Shown: positions 32,505 through 42,021, numbered from the stretch's first letter. The stretch: 49,177 nucleotides of DNA from Patescibacteria group bacterium (GCA_026004415.1 BPJC01000003.1:1-49177), one strand, 5' to 3'. The notes: generated by a model from the letters alone, not told the origin. Translations and numbers: made by a program.

Positions 32505-33172
32505 GAAGTTGTTAAGAGTTTTTTTAGATTATGTACCTTTGAAGTTAGCTCTGTTTTAGACTTGCTACTTGCAAAATAACTTCCGACGCAAACTGCAGAG
32601 ATTAGATTATTAAAGTCTCTAATGTACTGGGCTGATTTATCGTTTATGCCTCCATCTAAATAGATCTGGCTTGTATCTTTTTCATAAAACTTAGTTAAGT
32701 TATCTAAAACATAAGGTATAAATGGTGATCCCTGAAAGCCTGGGTTAACTGTGAGCACAAGAATTTTTTTAAGATCAGATCTTTTATTATATAATTGTAA
32801 GACAGTCTCAATTTCATCATTTGGATCAATATATATATAAATATTGTTGAGATTAAAAAAAGATCTGTAAGAGTTTAGATCTGGAAAGGTTTTGTAAGGT
32901 ATAAAGATGTTTTTAATTTTAAGACTTGTCTCTGTTAATTTTTTTATTTGTTCTAAGTTTTTATCTATGTTTTCAGTCATTAGATGCAGGTCTATGTACA
33001 GAGTTCTTATAAGAGGTGTTTTGGTAAGGTCAGCAATTGATAAGGTGGAGTTGTGTACTAAAGTGTTATCTGCAATATCAATATGTACAGATTTGAAGAT
33101 GCTAAGGTATAGTTTGAGCTTTTTTTCAAATATGTCTAGATCTTTTTCTAGTAGAGCAGGTATAATTTGCAT
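32501..33172 (-). CDS. rpe: Ribulose-phosphate 3-epimerase-like protein
   Basis: 223 residues, TIM barrel. SVHIDIADNTLVHN holds the His and Asp pair (usual H-x-D-x-M-D-G, here altered to D-I-A-D). LYIDLHLMTENI has the second His. LVLTVNPGFQGSPFIPYVLD is the phosphate-binding V-N-P-G-F-x-G motif, and QIYLDGGINDKSAQYI the catalytic Asp. It interconverts ribulose-5-P and xylulose-5-P. Several normally fixed residues around the first Asp are changed, so a related sugar phosphate is possible. Confidence 0.75.
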   Translation of the reverse strand: MQIIPALLEKDLDIFEKKLKLYLSIFKSVHIDIADNTLVHNSTLSIADLTKTPLIRTLYIDLHLMTENIDKNLEQIKKLTETSLKIKNIFIPYKTFPDLNSYRSFFNLNNIYIYIDPNDEIETVLQLYNKRSDLKKILVLTVNPGFQGSPFIPYVLDNLTKFYEKDTSQIYLDGGINDKSAQYIRDFNNLISAVCVGSYFASSKSKTELTSKVHNLKKLLTTS

Positions 33173-33193
33173 TAACTAATTTTACAAAACTTA

Positions 33194-34351
33194 ATGAAAA
33201 AAATTGCCTTTTTTTTAGTCTTTTGTTTTATTCTAACTAGTCTTTTTTGGCTTAGATTATACTCAAAAAAAGGATCTGATACCCAAAAACAGAGTAGAGT
33301 AGAATCAAAAAACAAACAAAAGCCATTATTAGTTGATAAGCAAACTGCGCCAGATTTGGAAACTGATTTCGAAACCAATGAAAAACTTGATGAAAAAAGA
33401 GAGTGTGTGCTACTCCCCTACTGGATAAAACCTGATAGGGGAGAGGATCTGTCTCAAAAAGAGGTTTTTTACTTTGGTATTGGGTTTGATTCTGCGGGAA
33501 ATATTTTGGCAGATCAAGGTCTGCAAAGACTTGAAGAAACAGACATAAGTGTTTTTATAAAGCCAAAAATCGTGGTTAGGATGCTTGATCAAGAAGTCAG
33601 CTCCAAAATTCTATCGGATAAAAACTTGCGGGAAAAAGCAGTGTCTAACCTTAAAGAATTTACGACATTGCATTCTGGTTTTGATGGGTTTGTGTTAGAT
33701 CTTGAGTTTTCACCTGTTTTTTATGATTTTTTGTCAGATGAAATTCTTTTATTTGTAAAAAAACTTAGAGGTTTGGCAGATGAACAGAATTTAGAGTTTG
33801 AGATTATTTTGTTTGCTGATAATTTTTACAGACAAAGACCGTACAATGTGTTTGAGATCTCAGATTATGTCGATCAGGTATGGATTATGGCTTATGATTT
33901 TTCAAAAAAAACTGGTCTGCCGGGTCCTAATTTTCCATTGGAAGGCAAAGATACCTATGGTTATGACTTGATAACTGCTGTTTCAGATTTTCAGGCTAAT
34001 ATGAAGCAACCATACAAATTAGGTGTTATCTTTGGTTTGTTTGGTTATGAATGGATTGTTGACCAAGAAAATAGGCCTTTAAATCAAGCTAAAGCTTTAA
34101 CAACAAAACAGATTAGCCAAAAATATGTCGTAAATTGTAGCAATGATCCTAACTGTAGTTTAAAGGAGGATAGTAAATCTAAAGAAAAGATTATAACAAT
34201 AAATAATGTTAAACTATCTGATCAGGATAATGATTATGTTTATCGTAAACTTCTCTACTTTGATGATCTGCAAACAGTTGATCAAAAGAAATCTGTTTTG
34301 AAGAAGCTTGGTGTAAATGATTTTTGTTATTGGGCATACGGATATTATTAA
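33194..34351 (+). CDS. GH18-like glycosidase (YaaH/chitinase-type barrel)
   Basis: 385 residues, one N-terminal membrane helix or uncleaved signal (IAFFLVFCFILTSLFWLRL), a charged spacer, then a barrel. SGFDGFVLDLEFSPVFYDF matches the D-G-x-x-x-D-x-E motif with the catalytic Glu, and VDQVWIMAYDFSKKTGLPGP the M-A-Y-D strand of family GH18. This suggests hydrolysis of GlcNAc-containing glycan, for example peptidoglycan or chitin-like polymers, on the outside. Its start is 21 bases from the divergent epimerase start. Confidence 0.7.
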   Translation: MKKIAFFLVFCFILTSLFWLRLYSKKGSDTQKQSRVESKNKQKPLLVDKQTAPDLETDFETNEKLDEKRECVLLPYWIKPDRGEDLSQKEVFYFGIGFDSAGNILADQGLQRLEETDISVFIKPKIVVRMLDQEVSSKILSDKNLREKAVSNLKEFTTLHSGFDGFVLDLEFSPVFYDFLSDEILLFVKKLRGLADEQNLEFEIILFADNFYRQRPYNVFEISDYVDQVWIMAYDFSKKTGLPGPNFPLEGKDTYGYDLITAVSDFQANMKQPYKLGVIFGLFGYEWIVDQENRPLNQAKALTTKQISQKYVVNCSNDPNCSLKEDSKSKEKIITINNVKLSDQDNDYVYRKLLYFDDLQTVDQKKSVLKKLGVNDFCYWAYGYY

Positions 34352-34368
34352 TTTTCATCAATAAACTC

Positions 34369-34397
34369 TTGACATCATAGATAAAAAAATATATCTT
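34369..34397 (+). promoter_or_regulatory. Promoter of the cation exchanger gene
   Basis: TTGACA (34369-34374), 17 bases, TATCTT (34392-34397), ATG at 34405. The start of transcription would be at the start codon, so a leaderless message is expected. Confidence 0.6.
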
Positions 34398-34404
34398 TAT
34401 AAAT

Positions 34405-35373
34405 ATGGCTGAAGTTTTGCTTAATTTAATTTTATTATTTGTTGCATCGTTTGTGGTTTATAAGGCTTCTGGTTTTTTTGTTCAGTCTTTGGCTAATTTA
34501 TCCAAAAGAACTAGGATAAGCAAAATATTTTTAGCCGCATTTTTTGTAGGTATTGCAACTTCTCTTCCGGAAACAATTGTTTCTATTATTTCCACTGTGG
34601 AAGGTTATCCTGCTCTTGCTATTGGAAATGCTTTAGGGTCAAATATTGCAAATTTAAGCCTTATTATTCCTTTAATAGTTTTAATTGTAAATAAAGATTT
34701 AAAAGTAGACTTAGAGTCTTTTTCTTTTAGGCACTCTTTGTTTGTCCTTACAGCTACAGTTTTGCCATTTGCTCTAATTTTAGACAGGTCTCTAAGTTTG
34801 ATGGACGCTTTCTTTTTAATTGTTATGTTTTTTCTCTACTCTAGTTATATTTTTTATTATAAAAAAAATAAAGTTGGAGTCTTTTCTTTTTTAAATAAAA
34901 TAAAGGATCTTTTCGTTGAGCAACATTTTTGGAAGGATATTTTTGTTTTTTTGTTTTCCCTATTTACTCTTATTTTAGGATCATATGTTATCGTAAGATT
35001 AGCTGAAGTGTTGTCAAGGCAGTTGAGTTTAGGTTTTTTGGAAGTAGGCGCTTTGTTGGTAGCAGTTGGCACATCATTGCCAGAGTTTTTTGTAGGTTTA
35101 TCTGCTTTTCGTAAAAAAGAGTCAGATATTGTATTCGGTGAGATCTTAGGTTCTTTGGTTACTAATGCTAATCTGGTAGTTGGTCTGTCTGCTTTAAGAA
35201 CTCAGGTTGTTTTAATTGATCTAACAAGTTATACGTTAATGACAATGTTTTTGTTTTTTGTAATGATTCTTTTTTATATTTTCTCTCTTACTCAAAGAAA
35301 ACTACAAAGATCTGAAGCTGTTATGTTGTTAGTTGTTTATGCTTTGTTTGTGTTTTTAATTCGTTTAGTATGA
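34405..35373 (+). CDS. CaCA-family Na+/Ca2+ (cation) exchanger
   Basis: 322 residues, about ten membrane helices in two inverted halves. Each half has the alpha repeat: FFVGIATSLPETIVSIIST with GNALGSNIANLSLIIPLIVL, and LLVAVGTSLPEFFVGLSAF with GEILGSLVTNANLVVGLSAL. These Ser-Leu-Pro-Glu and Gly-Ser-Asn pairs form the ion site. Close to the YrbG type. It exports Ca2+ (or another divalent ion) against Na+ or H+. Its stop overlaps the RNase H start as ATGA. Confidence 0.9.
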   Translation: MAEVLLNLILLFVASFVVYKASGFFVQSLANLSKRTRISKIFLAAFFVGIATSLPETIVSIISTVEGYPALAIGNALGSNIANLSLIIPLIVLIVNKDLKVDLESFSFRHSLFVLTATVLPFALILDRSLSLMDAFFLIVMFFLYSSYIFYYKKNKVGVFSFLNKIKDLFVEQHFWKDIFVFLFSLFTLILGSYVIVRLAEVLSRQLSLGFLEVGALLVAVGTSLPEFFVGLSAFRKKESDIVFGEILGSLVTNANLVVGLSALRTQVVLIDLTSYTLMTMFLFFVMILFYIFSLTQRKLQRSEAVMLLVVYALFVFLIRLV

Positions 35374-35798
35374 GGCTTAAGGTTTTCTCTGATGGTGGAG
35401 CTCGCGGCAATCCAGGTCCTGCGGCAATAGGTTTTTTGGTTTATAAGATGAGTCCAAAAGATGATGTTCTTTTGGTTAAAAAAAATGAGTATATAGGCGT
35501 TTCTACAAATAATAAGGCAGAGTATACAGCCTTGTTTAAGGCTTTAAGTTGGATTCTGGATAGATTTAAATCTAAAAATATAGATGAGATTATTTGTTTT
35601 CTTGATTCTCAGTTGGTATGTCATCAACTTAATGGTTTGTATAGGGTCAAGGATAAAGACTTACAGAGTTTAGTTGATAAAATAAAATCTCTTGAAGAAA
35701 GACTGCAAGCTGATATTAGTTATAATCATATTCAAAGATCTAGAAACAAAGAAGCAGATCTGTTAGTTAATTTGGCTTTAGATTCTGCAAATATCTAA
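35370..35798 (+). CDS. rnhA: Ribonuclease HI family protein
   Basis: 142 residues. MRLKVFSDGGARGNPGPAAI has the first Asp. NNKAEYTALFKALSWIL has the Glu. IICFLDSQLVCHQLNG has the second Asp, and HIQRSRNKEADLLVNLAL the last. All four D-E-D-D metal ligands are present. It removes RNA from RNA-DNA hybrids. Coupled to the exchanger by an ATGA overlap. Confidence 0.92.
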   Translation: MRLKVFSDGGARGNPGPAAIGFLVYKMSPKDDVLLVKKNEYIGVSTNNKAEYTALFKALSWILDRFKSKNIDEIICFLDSQLVCHQLNGLYRVKDKDLQSLVDKIKSLEERLQADISYNHIQRSRNKEADLLVNLALDSANI

Positions 35799-35849
35799 AT
35801 GCAGATAATAGTCAATATGGTATAATCTCAACAAAACGAAGACGCATTT

Positions 35850-35937
35850 GCCGCGGTGCTGGAATTGGTAGACAGGCAGGACTTAAAATCCTGTTCCCTT
35901 TTTGGGAGTGTGGGTTCGAGTCCCACCCGCGGCACCA
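35850..35937 (+). tRNA. tRNA-Leu (anticodon UAA)
   Basis: Acceptor GCCGCGG / CCGCGGC, anticodon arm CAGGA-CTTAAAA-TCCTG, a long variable arm as in class II tRNAs, T arm GTGGG-TTCGAGT-CCCAC. The 3' CCA is encoded. Confidence 0.96.
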
Positions 35938-36048
35938 ATCAAATTCAGAATTACTGGGTTTAACACGAGCAATCCCTTCTGCTGACATTAAGGTCTGTTG
36001 CTTGTTGTTTAGCAAACGCTTTGCTTGGCAAATTTTCTGTCTAACGCT

Positions 36049-36417
36049 TTACTTTACTGCAATATCCCCTTTTCTTAATTCTTTGTAGGCATATATTATT
36101 TTTTGTTTTATGTTTTGAGGAGTTGCAGATGTCTTGAAAGCATTTCGGATGAGAGATTTGTTTATGTTTTTCCCTTAAAGATTACTGGATAATTTTTATT
36201 GTTGTTTAGTAAAACCGCACCAGCTTTGTGAGTTAACTTATTCTGCGATAATCCGGATTCGTTTCTAATACTTTAAAACTGTTAGGCAATTAATAAATTT
36301 GTTTTCATCAGGTAAGCGTTTGCTGTTTTTAATCTTTAATTTGTTTATTGAAAAACTTGAGTTAAGAAGTTTATTTTTGAGTCATATAAATTATATGCTG
36401 ATGTTTTCAGTATCTTA
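36049..36417 (-). pseudogene. Degenerate unknown gene in the gap after tRNA-Leu
   Basis: The 35938-36469 gap holds no intact gene. On the minus strand shifted frames read FKILKTSAYNLYDSKINF, NKLKIKNSKRLPDENKFINC, RNESGLSQNKLTHKAGAVLL and NKSLIRNAFKTSATPQNIKQ-KIIYAYKELRKGDIAVK, closed by TAA at 36049-36051. The pieces look like one former protein of about 120 residues with at least three breaks. Family unknown; a helix-turn-helix-like stretch may be present in the middle. Confidence 0.35.
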
Positions 36418-36429
36418 AATGCTTAATTA

Positions 36430-36458
36430 TTGTCAGATATAACATTTTGGTTTATACT
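36430..36458 (+). promoter_or_regulatory. Promoter of the FtsB-like gene
   Basis: TTGTCA (36430-36435), 17 bases, TATACT (36453-36458), ATG at 36470. The predicted 5' UTR is about five bases. Confidence 0.6.
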
Positions 36459-36469
36459 AAATTAATAAT

Positions 36470-36820
36470 ATGGAAAGAAGATTTTGGTTGTTGTTTTTTG
36501 TTTTTATGTTTTTTGCTTTGAGCTATTCTTTATTAAAAGGGACTTTAGTGTATTTTGATCGTAGAAATGTTTTGGAAAGTTTGAAAAATATCTATGAACA
36601 AGAAAATAAAAAGAATATAGAGTTGAAAACTAAAGAAAGTTTTGCAGATAATCCGTTCTATATAGAAAAAATTGCCAGAGAACAGTTGCAGTATACTAAA
36701 GAAGGAGAAAAAGTAGTTATTATAAACTACGATAATTTTTTGCAAAACAAACAGTCTGCTACTGTTGAAGAAGATCATAAATCAGAGATCTGGAGATTAT
36801 GGTTAGATCTTGTTTTATAA
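36470..36820 (+). CDS. FtsB/DivIC-like septum formation protein
   Basis: 116 residues. One N-terminal membrane helix (FWLLFFVFMFFALSYSLL), a coiled coil, then ADNPFYIEKIAREQLQYTKE-GEKVVIINY. The pattern N-P-x-Y-I-E-K-x-A-R-E-x-L-x-x-x-x-x-G-E is typical of the FtsB/DivIC family. It is a bitopic part of the divisome that bridges FtsL and FtsQ/DivIB. The coiled coil is shorter than usual. Confidence 0.75.
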   Translation: MERRFWLLFFVFMFFALSYSLLKGTLVYFDRRNVLESLKNIYEQENKKNIELKTKESFADNPFYIEKIAREQLQYTKEGEKVVIINYDNFLQNKQSATVEEDHKSEIWRLWLDLVL

Positions 36821-36856
36821 ATTGAATTTTAAATTAATTTATACTATATTCAAAAT

Positions 36857-38911
36857 ATGTCAAAGTTAAGAGTTTTCTTAACGATATCTTTTTTTGTTTT
36901 TGGTGTTTTAGCTGTTTTATCTGCTTATTTAATTTTGTCAGATAAAGGCAAGTCTCTTGATAATAGTTCTTCTGCTCAATCCAATAGTTTATCAAAATAC
37001 AACCTTATTTTTATAATAGCTGATGATATGCCTTATAATCTTTTGAATGTTTACAATAATATTTCAGATAATCCTTGGATTGATAATAGCATAGAACAGC
37101 AAAGATATAGGGTTTCAATCCAAACTCCTAATTTAGCTAGATTAGCAAGAGAAGGTGTTTATTTTAACAAAATGTATGTTTCAATGCCTGAGTGTGTGCC
37201 TTCAAGAGCAGGTCTGCTAACAGGCAAATATGCTCATATGAGCGGAGTGGAGTCAAACACCTCAGGATTTAATGTCGTTCGTAATCGAGACAACTTGGTT
37301 CAGATACTGAAAAATAATGGTTATTTTAATTATTTTATAGGAAAATGCCATCTTGGGTCAGATTATTATGAGGGAGCTTCTAATACTCGTATTGATGTTG
37401 ATAAACAAAATCCAGAAGATATTTACAGATTTTTAAAGTCTGTTGGTTTTGATGATACTGTATCATTAGTTCCTGATCAAGGTTATGTTCCTGATTGGTA
37501 CAATTTCCAGATCTCAAGGAATGGAGGTCCTGTTCAGAGCATAAATCCATCGACAATGGGATCTGACGGTAGAGCTTATATTACTAATTTTTTAACCAAT
37601 GAGGCTATTTCTAAAATAAGAACTGCTCGCCAGCCTTTTATGATGTGGTTGGCGCATGTGACGCCTCATGCTTTGCATTTTGGCACTGAAGATGAGGCAG
37701 AAGACAAGCCTAATAATCTGCCGCCTTATATAAGGTCATTAACTAGATCTCAAGGCCCAAGCGGTTATCGATATCCAATTAACTCTTTGTACCAACCTCC
37801 AAGTTTTAATGCTGGTTTGTCTGATAAACCAAATATTCTTAGAGATTCTTATCCGTCTTTGGTTTATCAGATTGAAAAAAATAATATTAAAAGGAGGTAT
37901 CAGGTTGCGCATGAGATGGTTAATAACCTAGATACTAGGATTGGAGATTTGTTTAATGCTTTACAGTCTTCAGGAAAACTTGATAATACAATAATTGTTT
38001 TTTACAGTGATAATGGTATTTTGTTTGGCGAACATAATCTGTATTTGAAGGGTCCATCTTTCTATGAAGAGTTAGTTAGAACGCCTCTAATTATTTGGTT
38101 TCCGCCAAGTCTAAGATCAAGATTTAAACAAGGAACAATATCAGCTTTAACTGCAAATATAGATCTTGCTCCAACGCTTTTGGACATTCTCAATCTTCCA
38201 GTGCCTAAATCTATGCAGGGAGTATCTCAAAAGCCAGTTCTACAAGGAAGGTTCACTAAAGTTAGAGAATCGGTCTTATTGCAGTTCGAGGATTGGGTTC
38301 ACGGTAAATATCCAATGAGAGGAATAATAACTGATGATGGCTATAAGTTTACTCATTATCTTGCCACTTCTATACCTAAACTTTGCGCCAAAGGATTAAA
38401 TTACTATGAAACCTGTACTCAGGGTGGCTCATATTCTGGCAAGGATATGGAGTTTTATAACTTAAATGAAGATCCATTTGAACTGAATAATATATTATAC
38501 GATAGCAACACCAATACTGTGGTAATTGATAACAAATATAATCAGATGGTCAGAAGCAACTCAAATTACAGAGAGGCTTTGCTTAAGGTTGGCAGAGAGA
38601 TGGCTTATCAACAAACAGTTTCTAATGATCCTTATCGAAGAAATATAACTAATTTAAGTTACAGAAAGATAGGTACCACTTCTGGACTTTTAAGTTTTAA
38701 TACAGACAGTTTTAGTATTGTAGAGGTTCAGTATCAACAAAACAATTGTCAAGATTGTAAAACCCAAAGAGTAGTTGTTGACACCTTAAAAAAAGTTCAT
38801 AATATAAGACTAGACAACCTTGAAAGAGGAAAGCGATATGACATAAAGATTTTTGCTATAAACCTAAATGTCAATGGAGCTTATAAAGAGATGAGTATTG
38901 TGGTAAGATGA
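36857..38911 (+). CDS. Sulfatase family hydrolase
   Basis: 684 residues. N-terminal membrane helix or signal anchor (about 5-27). LIFIIADDMPYNLLNVYNN gives the first metal-binding Asp pair. MPECVPSRAGLLTGKYAHM (near 113) is the C-x-P-S-R motif whose Cys becomes formylglycine. TIIVFYSDNGILFGEHNLYL carries the second metal Asp-Asn and K/H residues. The C-terminal 150 residues add a beta-rich part. It acts outside on sulfate esters (or related phosphonates/phosphates). No maturation enzyme is in the window. Confidence 0.9.
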   Translation: MSKLRVFLTISFFVFGVLAVLSAYLILSDKGKSLDNSSSAQSNSLSKYNLIFIIADDMPYNLLNVYNNISDNPWIDNSIEQQRYRVSIQTPNLARLAREGVYFNKMYVSMPECVPSRAGLLTGKYAHMSGVESNTSGFNVVRNRDNLVQILKNNGYFNYFIGKCHLGSDYYEGASNTRIDVDKQNPEDIYRFLKSVGFDDTVSLVPDQGYVPDWYNFQISRNGGPVQSINPSTMGSDGRAYITNFLTNEAISKIRTARQPFMMWLAHVTPHALHFGTEDEAEDKPNNLPPYIRSLTRSQGPSGYRYPINSLYQPPSFNAGLSDKPNILRDSYPSLVYQIEKNNIKRRYQVAHEMVNNLDTRIGDLFNALQSSGKLDNTIIVFYSDNGILFGEHNLYLKGPSFYEELVRTPLIIWFPPSLRSRFKQGTISALTANIDLAPTLLDILNLPVPKSMQGVSQKPVLQGRFTKVRESVLLQFEDWVHGKYPMRGIITDDGYKFTHYLATSIPKLCAKGLNYYETCTQGGSYSGKDMEFYNLNEDPFELNNILYDSNTNTVVIDNKYNQMVRSNSNYREALLKVGREMAYQQTVSNDPYRRNITNLSYRKIGTTSGLLSFNTDSFSIVEVQYQQNNCQDCKTQRVVVDTLKKVHNIRLDNLERGKRYDIKIFAINLNVNGAYKEMSIVVR

Positions 38912-38954
38912 TTTATTAACAAAATATAACATTGCAGAGATTTCTATTTGTGTT

Positions 38955-40148
38955 ATGGATTTGAAAAATCAAAAAGAACAAAAGAGTAGTTTTAAGTACT
39001 TTGTTTTACTTAAGGACTGGATTCGCAAAGAAAAAAATAAATTGGTTGAGACTAGGTCTGGTTTGAAAACCTTTCTTACAAAGATTAAATTTTTTGATAA
39101 ATTCCATCAGAATCCTATTATAGAGCCTAATAATAATGAATGGGAAAGTTGGCAGACATTTAATCCTGGAGTTGTAAAGATTAAAGATAAAATACATATT
39201 ATCTATAGAGCTGTAGGATCAGATGGTGTCTCTAGACTTGGTTATGCTGTTTCTACTGATGGTTTTACTATTAAACACAGATTGAGTTATCCTGTCTTTG
39301 AGCATAGAGAGTTTTTAACTAATGATAAGTATTTAGGTTTTTCTTTTTCGTCGGGCAATAGTTTGGGTGGAGCTGAGGATCCTAGACCTGTTTATATAAA
39401 AGAAGACAAACGCATTTATATGACTTATACGGCTTTATATAATGGTTTGCGTGTTGGTTTTTCATCTATTTCTGTATCTGATTTTTTAAATAAAAGATGG
39501 TTATGGACAAAACCTATTTATCTATCTCCTCCGAATCAGGTTCATAAGAACTGGATTTTGTTTCCTGAAAAAATAAATGGATACTATGTTTTTTTAACAA
39601 GTATTACTCCTAATATTGTTTTGCATAGAAGAAAGACATTGGTTTTTAAAAAAAATGAATATATTTCAAGTTATTATGATACTACTCTTGGCAAATCTTG
39701 GCTTTCTCCAAAAGGATGGGAAAAAAGAGTTAGGGCTGTTGGTCCTGTGCCCATAAAAACAAAATATGGTTGGCTGGTTTTTTACCATGCAATGGATGAT
39801 AAGGATCCTGATAAGTATAAAGTTGGAGCCATGTTGCTTGATCTAAATGATCCTAAAAAAATTATAGTTAGATCTCCTGTTCCTGTCTTAGAACCAGATA
39901 CATTATATGAGCTTAATGGCAACAAACCTGGAATTGTGTATGCTTCTGCGGCAGTGGTTTTTGAAGGCAATCTGATTATTTATTATGGAGCGGCAGATAA
40001 CTATATTGCAATTGCTTTTGCAAATCTTGAAAGTTTTTTGCAAGATTTATTAAAGTATAAAAAACCTGATATTAAATCTAACAAGTTATTACAAAAATCA
40101 AAATATGCTGGTAACACGATGTCAACACAACCCGATTTTATTACCTGA
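38955..40148 (+). CDS. GH130-like glycosidase/phosphorylase, single domain
   Basis: 397 residues, soluble. After a charged 50-residue N-terminus comes the five-bladed propeller: FHQNPIIEPNNNEWESWQTF, NPGVVKIKDKIHIIYRAVGS, RLGYAVSTDGF, SLGGAEDPRPVYIKEDKRIY and GWLVFYHAMDDKDP. The motifs (N-P-I-x-x-P ... F-N-P-x-x-x-x-x-x-x-Y-R ... S-x-D-G ... E-D-P-R ... W-x-x-x-Y-H) are those of family GH130, mainly beta-mannoside phosphorylases. The next gene overlaps it by 44 bases and repeats the fold twice. Confidence 0.85.
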   Translation: MDLKNQKEQKSSFKYFVLLKDWIRKEKNKLVETRSGLKTFLTKIKFFDKFHQNPIIEPNNNEWESWQTFNPGVVKIKDKIHIIYRAVGSDGVSRLGYAVSTDGFTIKHRLSYPVFEHREFLTNDKYLGFSFSSGNSLGGAEDPRPVYIKEDKRIYMTYTALYNGLRVGFSSISVSDFLNKRWLWTKPIYLSPPNQVHKNWILFPEKINGYYVFLTSITPNIVLHRRKTLVFKKNEYISSYYDTTLGKSWLSPKGWEKRVRAVGPVPIKTKYGWLVFYHAMDDKDPDKYKVGAMLLDLNDPKKIIVRSPVPVLEPDTLYELNGNKPGIVYASAAVVFEGNLIIYYGAADNYIAIAFANLESFLQDLLKYKKPDIKSNKLLQKSKYAGNTMSTQPDFIT

Positions 40149-42021
40149 TAAAAACAATGCGTGGGAAGGTAAAGGTGTTTTTAATGCGTCTCCTGTGCAA
40201 AAAGATAACAGGATTTTTATTTTATATAGAGCATTATCTTTAAAGCATTTTCATAATCTAACTAATCTTGAGATGGAGATCTCAAGTATTGGCATAGCCG
40301 AAAGTTCTGATGGCATTAACTTTGAAAACAGACGGCAGTTGGTTTTGCCCGATTTAGATTGGGATAAGTACGGTTGTGAAGATCCTAGAGTTACTTTTTT
40401 TGAAGGAAAATATTATATTTTTTATACAGCTTTATCAGGGTATCCTTTTTCTAAAGAAAATATTAAGGTTGGTTGCGCCGTAAGCTCTGATTTAAAAAAA
40501 GTTGAGTATAAAAAATTAATTACACCGTTTAATGCCAAAGCGATGACTCTATTTCCTGAAAGAATTGGTGGCAAAATTTGGACAGCATTAACAATAGATA
40601 CAGATACTCCTCCTGCGCGGTTTTGTATTGTTGGCTTAGAAAGTATGGAACAGCTTTTTGATCATAATTTTTGGTCTGCTATTTATAATAATAAAGATAA
40701 ATATACTTTAAGTCTTCTTAAAGGAAGTAAAGATCATTTGGAGGTTGGATCACAGCCCATTAAAACAGAAAAAGGCTGGTTAATTTTTTATTCTTATATT
40801 TACAATTATTTTACAGATCACCCTGATTTTGCTATAGAGGCAGTTTTGTTGTCTTTGGATAATCCTACTGTTGTTTTAAACAGATTGGAGTATCCGCTGT
40901 TAACAGCTGAAGAGTATTATGAGAGCTATGGCTATGTGCCTAATATAGTTTTTCCTTCAGGTGCTTTGGATAAAAAGGATAAAATTTATCTTTATTACAG
41001 TTCTGCTGACACAGGCGTTTCATTGGCTTTTGTAAACAAGGATCTTTTGTTGAATAAACTCTTTAGATCAAGAACTCAAAGACCTTACTTTAAGCGAGTA
41101 TCGGATGAGCCTTTGTTAACTCCAAGATCTGGTTATGAATGGGAGTCTCAAGCTGTATTTAATCCAGCTGCTTTGCTAATAGAAGATAAAATTTATGTTG
41201 TTTACAGGGCAATGTCAGCTGATAACACCTCTACTATGGGTTTGGCTATTTATAATAAAGACCTAAAATTAGAGTATAGGTCTGAGAAGCCGATATATTG
41301 GCCAAGAACCGATCAAGAGCAAAAATTAGTTGAAGGTGGCAACTCTGGTTGTGAAGATCCAAGATTAGTTTTGTACGATAACACTGTTTATATGTTTTAT
41401 ACTGCCTATAATGGAAAAGAAGAGCCAAGAGCGGCTGTTTCTACAATCTCATTGGAAGATTTTTTATGCCGCAATTGGAACTGGTCACAACCTTTGATCT
41501 TATCTTATAAGAATATTTCTAATAAAGATGTGTCTATGTTTCCTGAAAAAATTAATAACAAGTTTTTAATAATTCATAGAAGTGGCGGTATTGATATGGA
41601 TATATCTTATCACACTAGTTTTGATGATTTTAAAAACAATATCTTTTTAGAAGAGCAGATCTGGGTTCATCCAAGAACTGGCAGTTGGGATTCAGAGAAG
41701 GTTGGTTTGGCTAGTACTCCTTTTAAAACAGATCTAGGTTGGGTTGTTTTATATCACGGTGTGTCAAGTTATGATCGCAATTATAGGTTAGGAGCTGTTT
41801 TAGCAGATCTGAATAATCCTGAAAAAATTATTGGCAGAACTTTTTACCCATTATTAGAGCCAGAGTTAAGTTGGGAGAGGGAAGGTATTGTAAACAATGT
41901 TGTTTTTCCCTGTGGATCTGTTGTTTTAGATGATAAGGTGTATATTTTCTACGGTGGTGCTGATAAAGTGGTTGGAGCGGCGTATATTTCTTTAGATAGG
42001 CTATTAGACAGTTTTTGTTGA
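40105..42021 (+). CDS. Tandem double-domain GH130-like protein
   Basis: 638 residues. Domain 1 (about 1-320): RCQHNPILLPDKNNAWEGKG, GIAESSDGINF, YGCEDPRVTFFEGKYYIFY. Domain 2 (about 330-638): EPLLTPRSGYEWESQAVFNP, NSGCEDPRLVLYDNTVYMFY, GWVVLYHGVSSYDRNYRLGA. Both keep the propeller motifs and the E-D-P-R element. Two GH130 units in one chain are unusual; most members are single-domain and oligomeric. With the preceding gene it makes a row of three related domains, probably by duplication, acting on mannose-type glycosides. Confidence 0.85.
   Translation: MLVTRCQHNPILLPDKNNAWEGKGVFNASPVQKDNRIFILYRALSLKHFHNLTNLEMEISSIGIAESSDGINFENRRQLVLPDLDWDKYGCEDPRVTFFEGKYYIFYTALSGYPFSKENIKVGCAVSSDLKKVEYKKLITPFNAKAMTLFPERIGGKIWTALTIDTDTPPARFCIVGLESMEQLFDHNFWSAIYNNKDKYTLSLLKGSKDHLEVGSQPIKTEKGWLIFYSYIYNYFTDHPDFAIEAVLLSLDNPTVVLNRLEYPLLTAEEYYESYGYVPNIVFPSGALDKKDKIYLYYSSADTGVSLAFVNKDLLLNKLFRSRTQRPYFKRVSDEPLLTPRSGYEWESQAVFNPAALLIEDKIYVVYRAMSADNTSTMGLAIYNKDLKLEYRSEKPIYWPRTDQEQKLVEGGNSGCEDPRLVLYDNTVYMFYTAYNGKEEPRAAVSTISLEDFLCRNWNWSQPLILSYKNISNKDVSMFPEKINNKFLIIHRSGGIDMDISYHTSFDDFKNNIFLEEQIWVHPRTGSWDSEKVGLASTPFKTDLGWVVLYHGVSSYDRNYRLGAVLADLNNPEKIIGRTFYPLLEPELSWEREGIVNNVVFPCGSVVLDDKVYIFYGGADKVVGAAYISLDRLLDSFC

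Noticed and set aside
35812-36015. 67-residue ORF on the minus strand over tRNA-Leu
   Set aside because: It is antisense to a well-formed tRNA; the residues come from the tRNA sequence.
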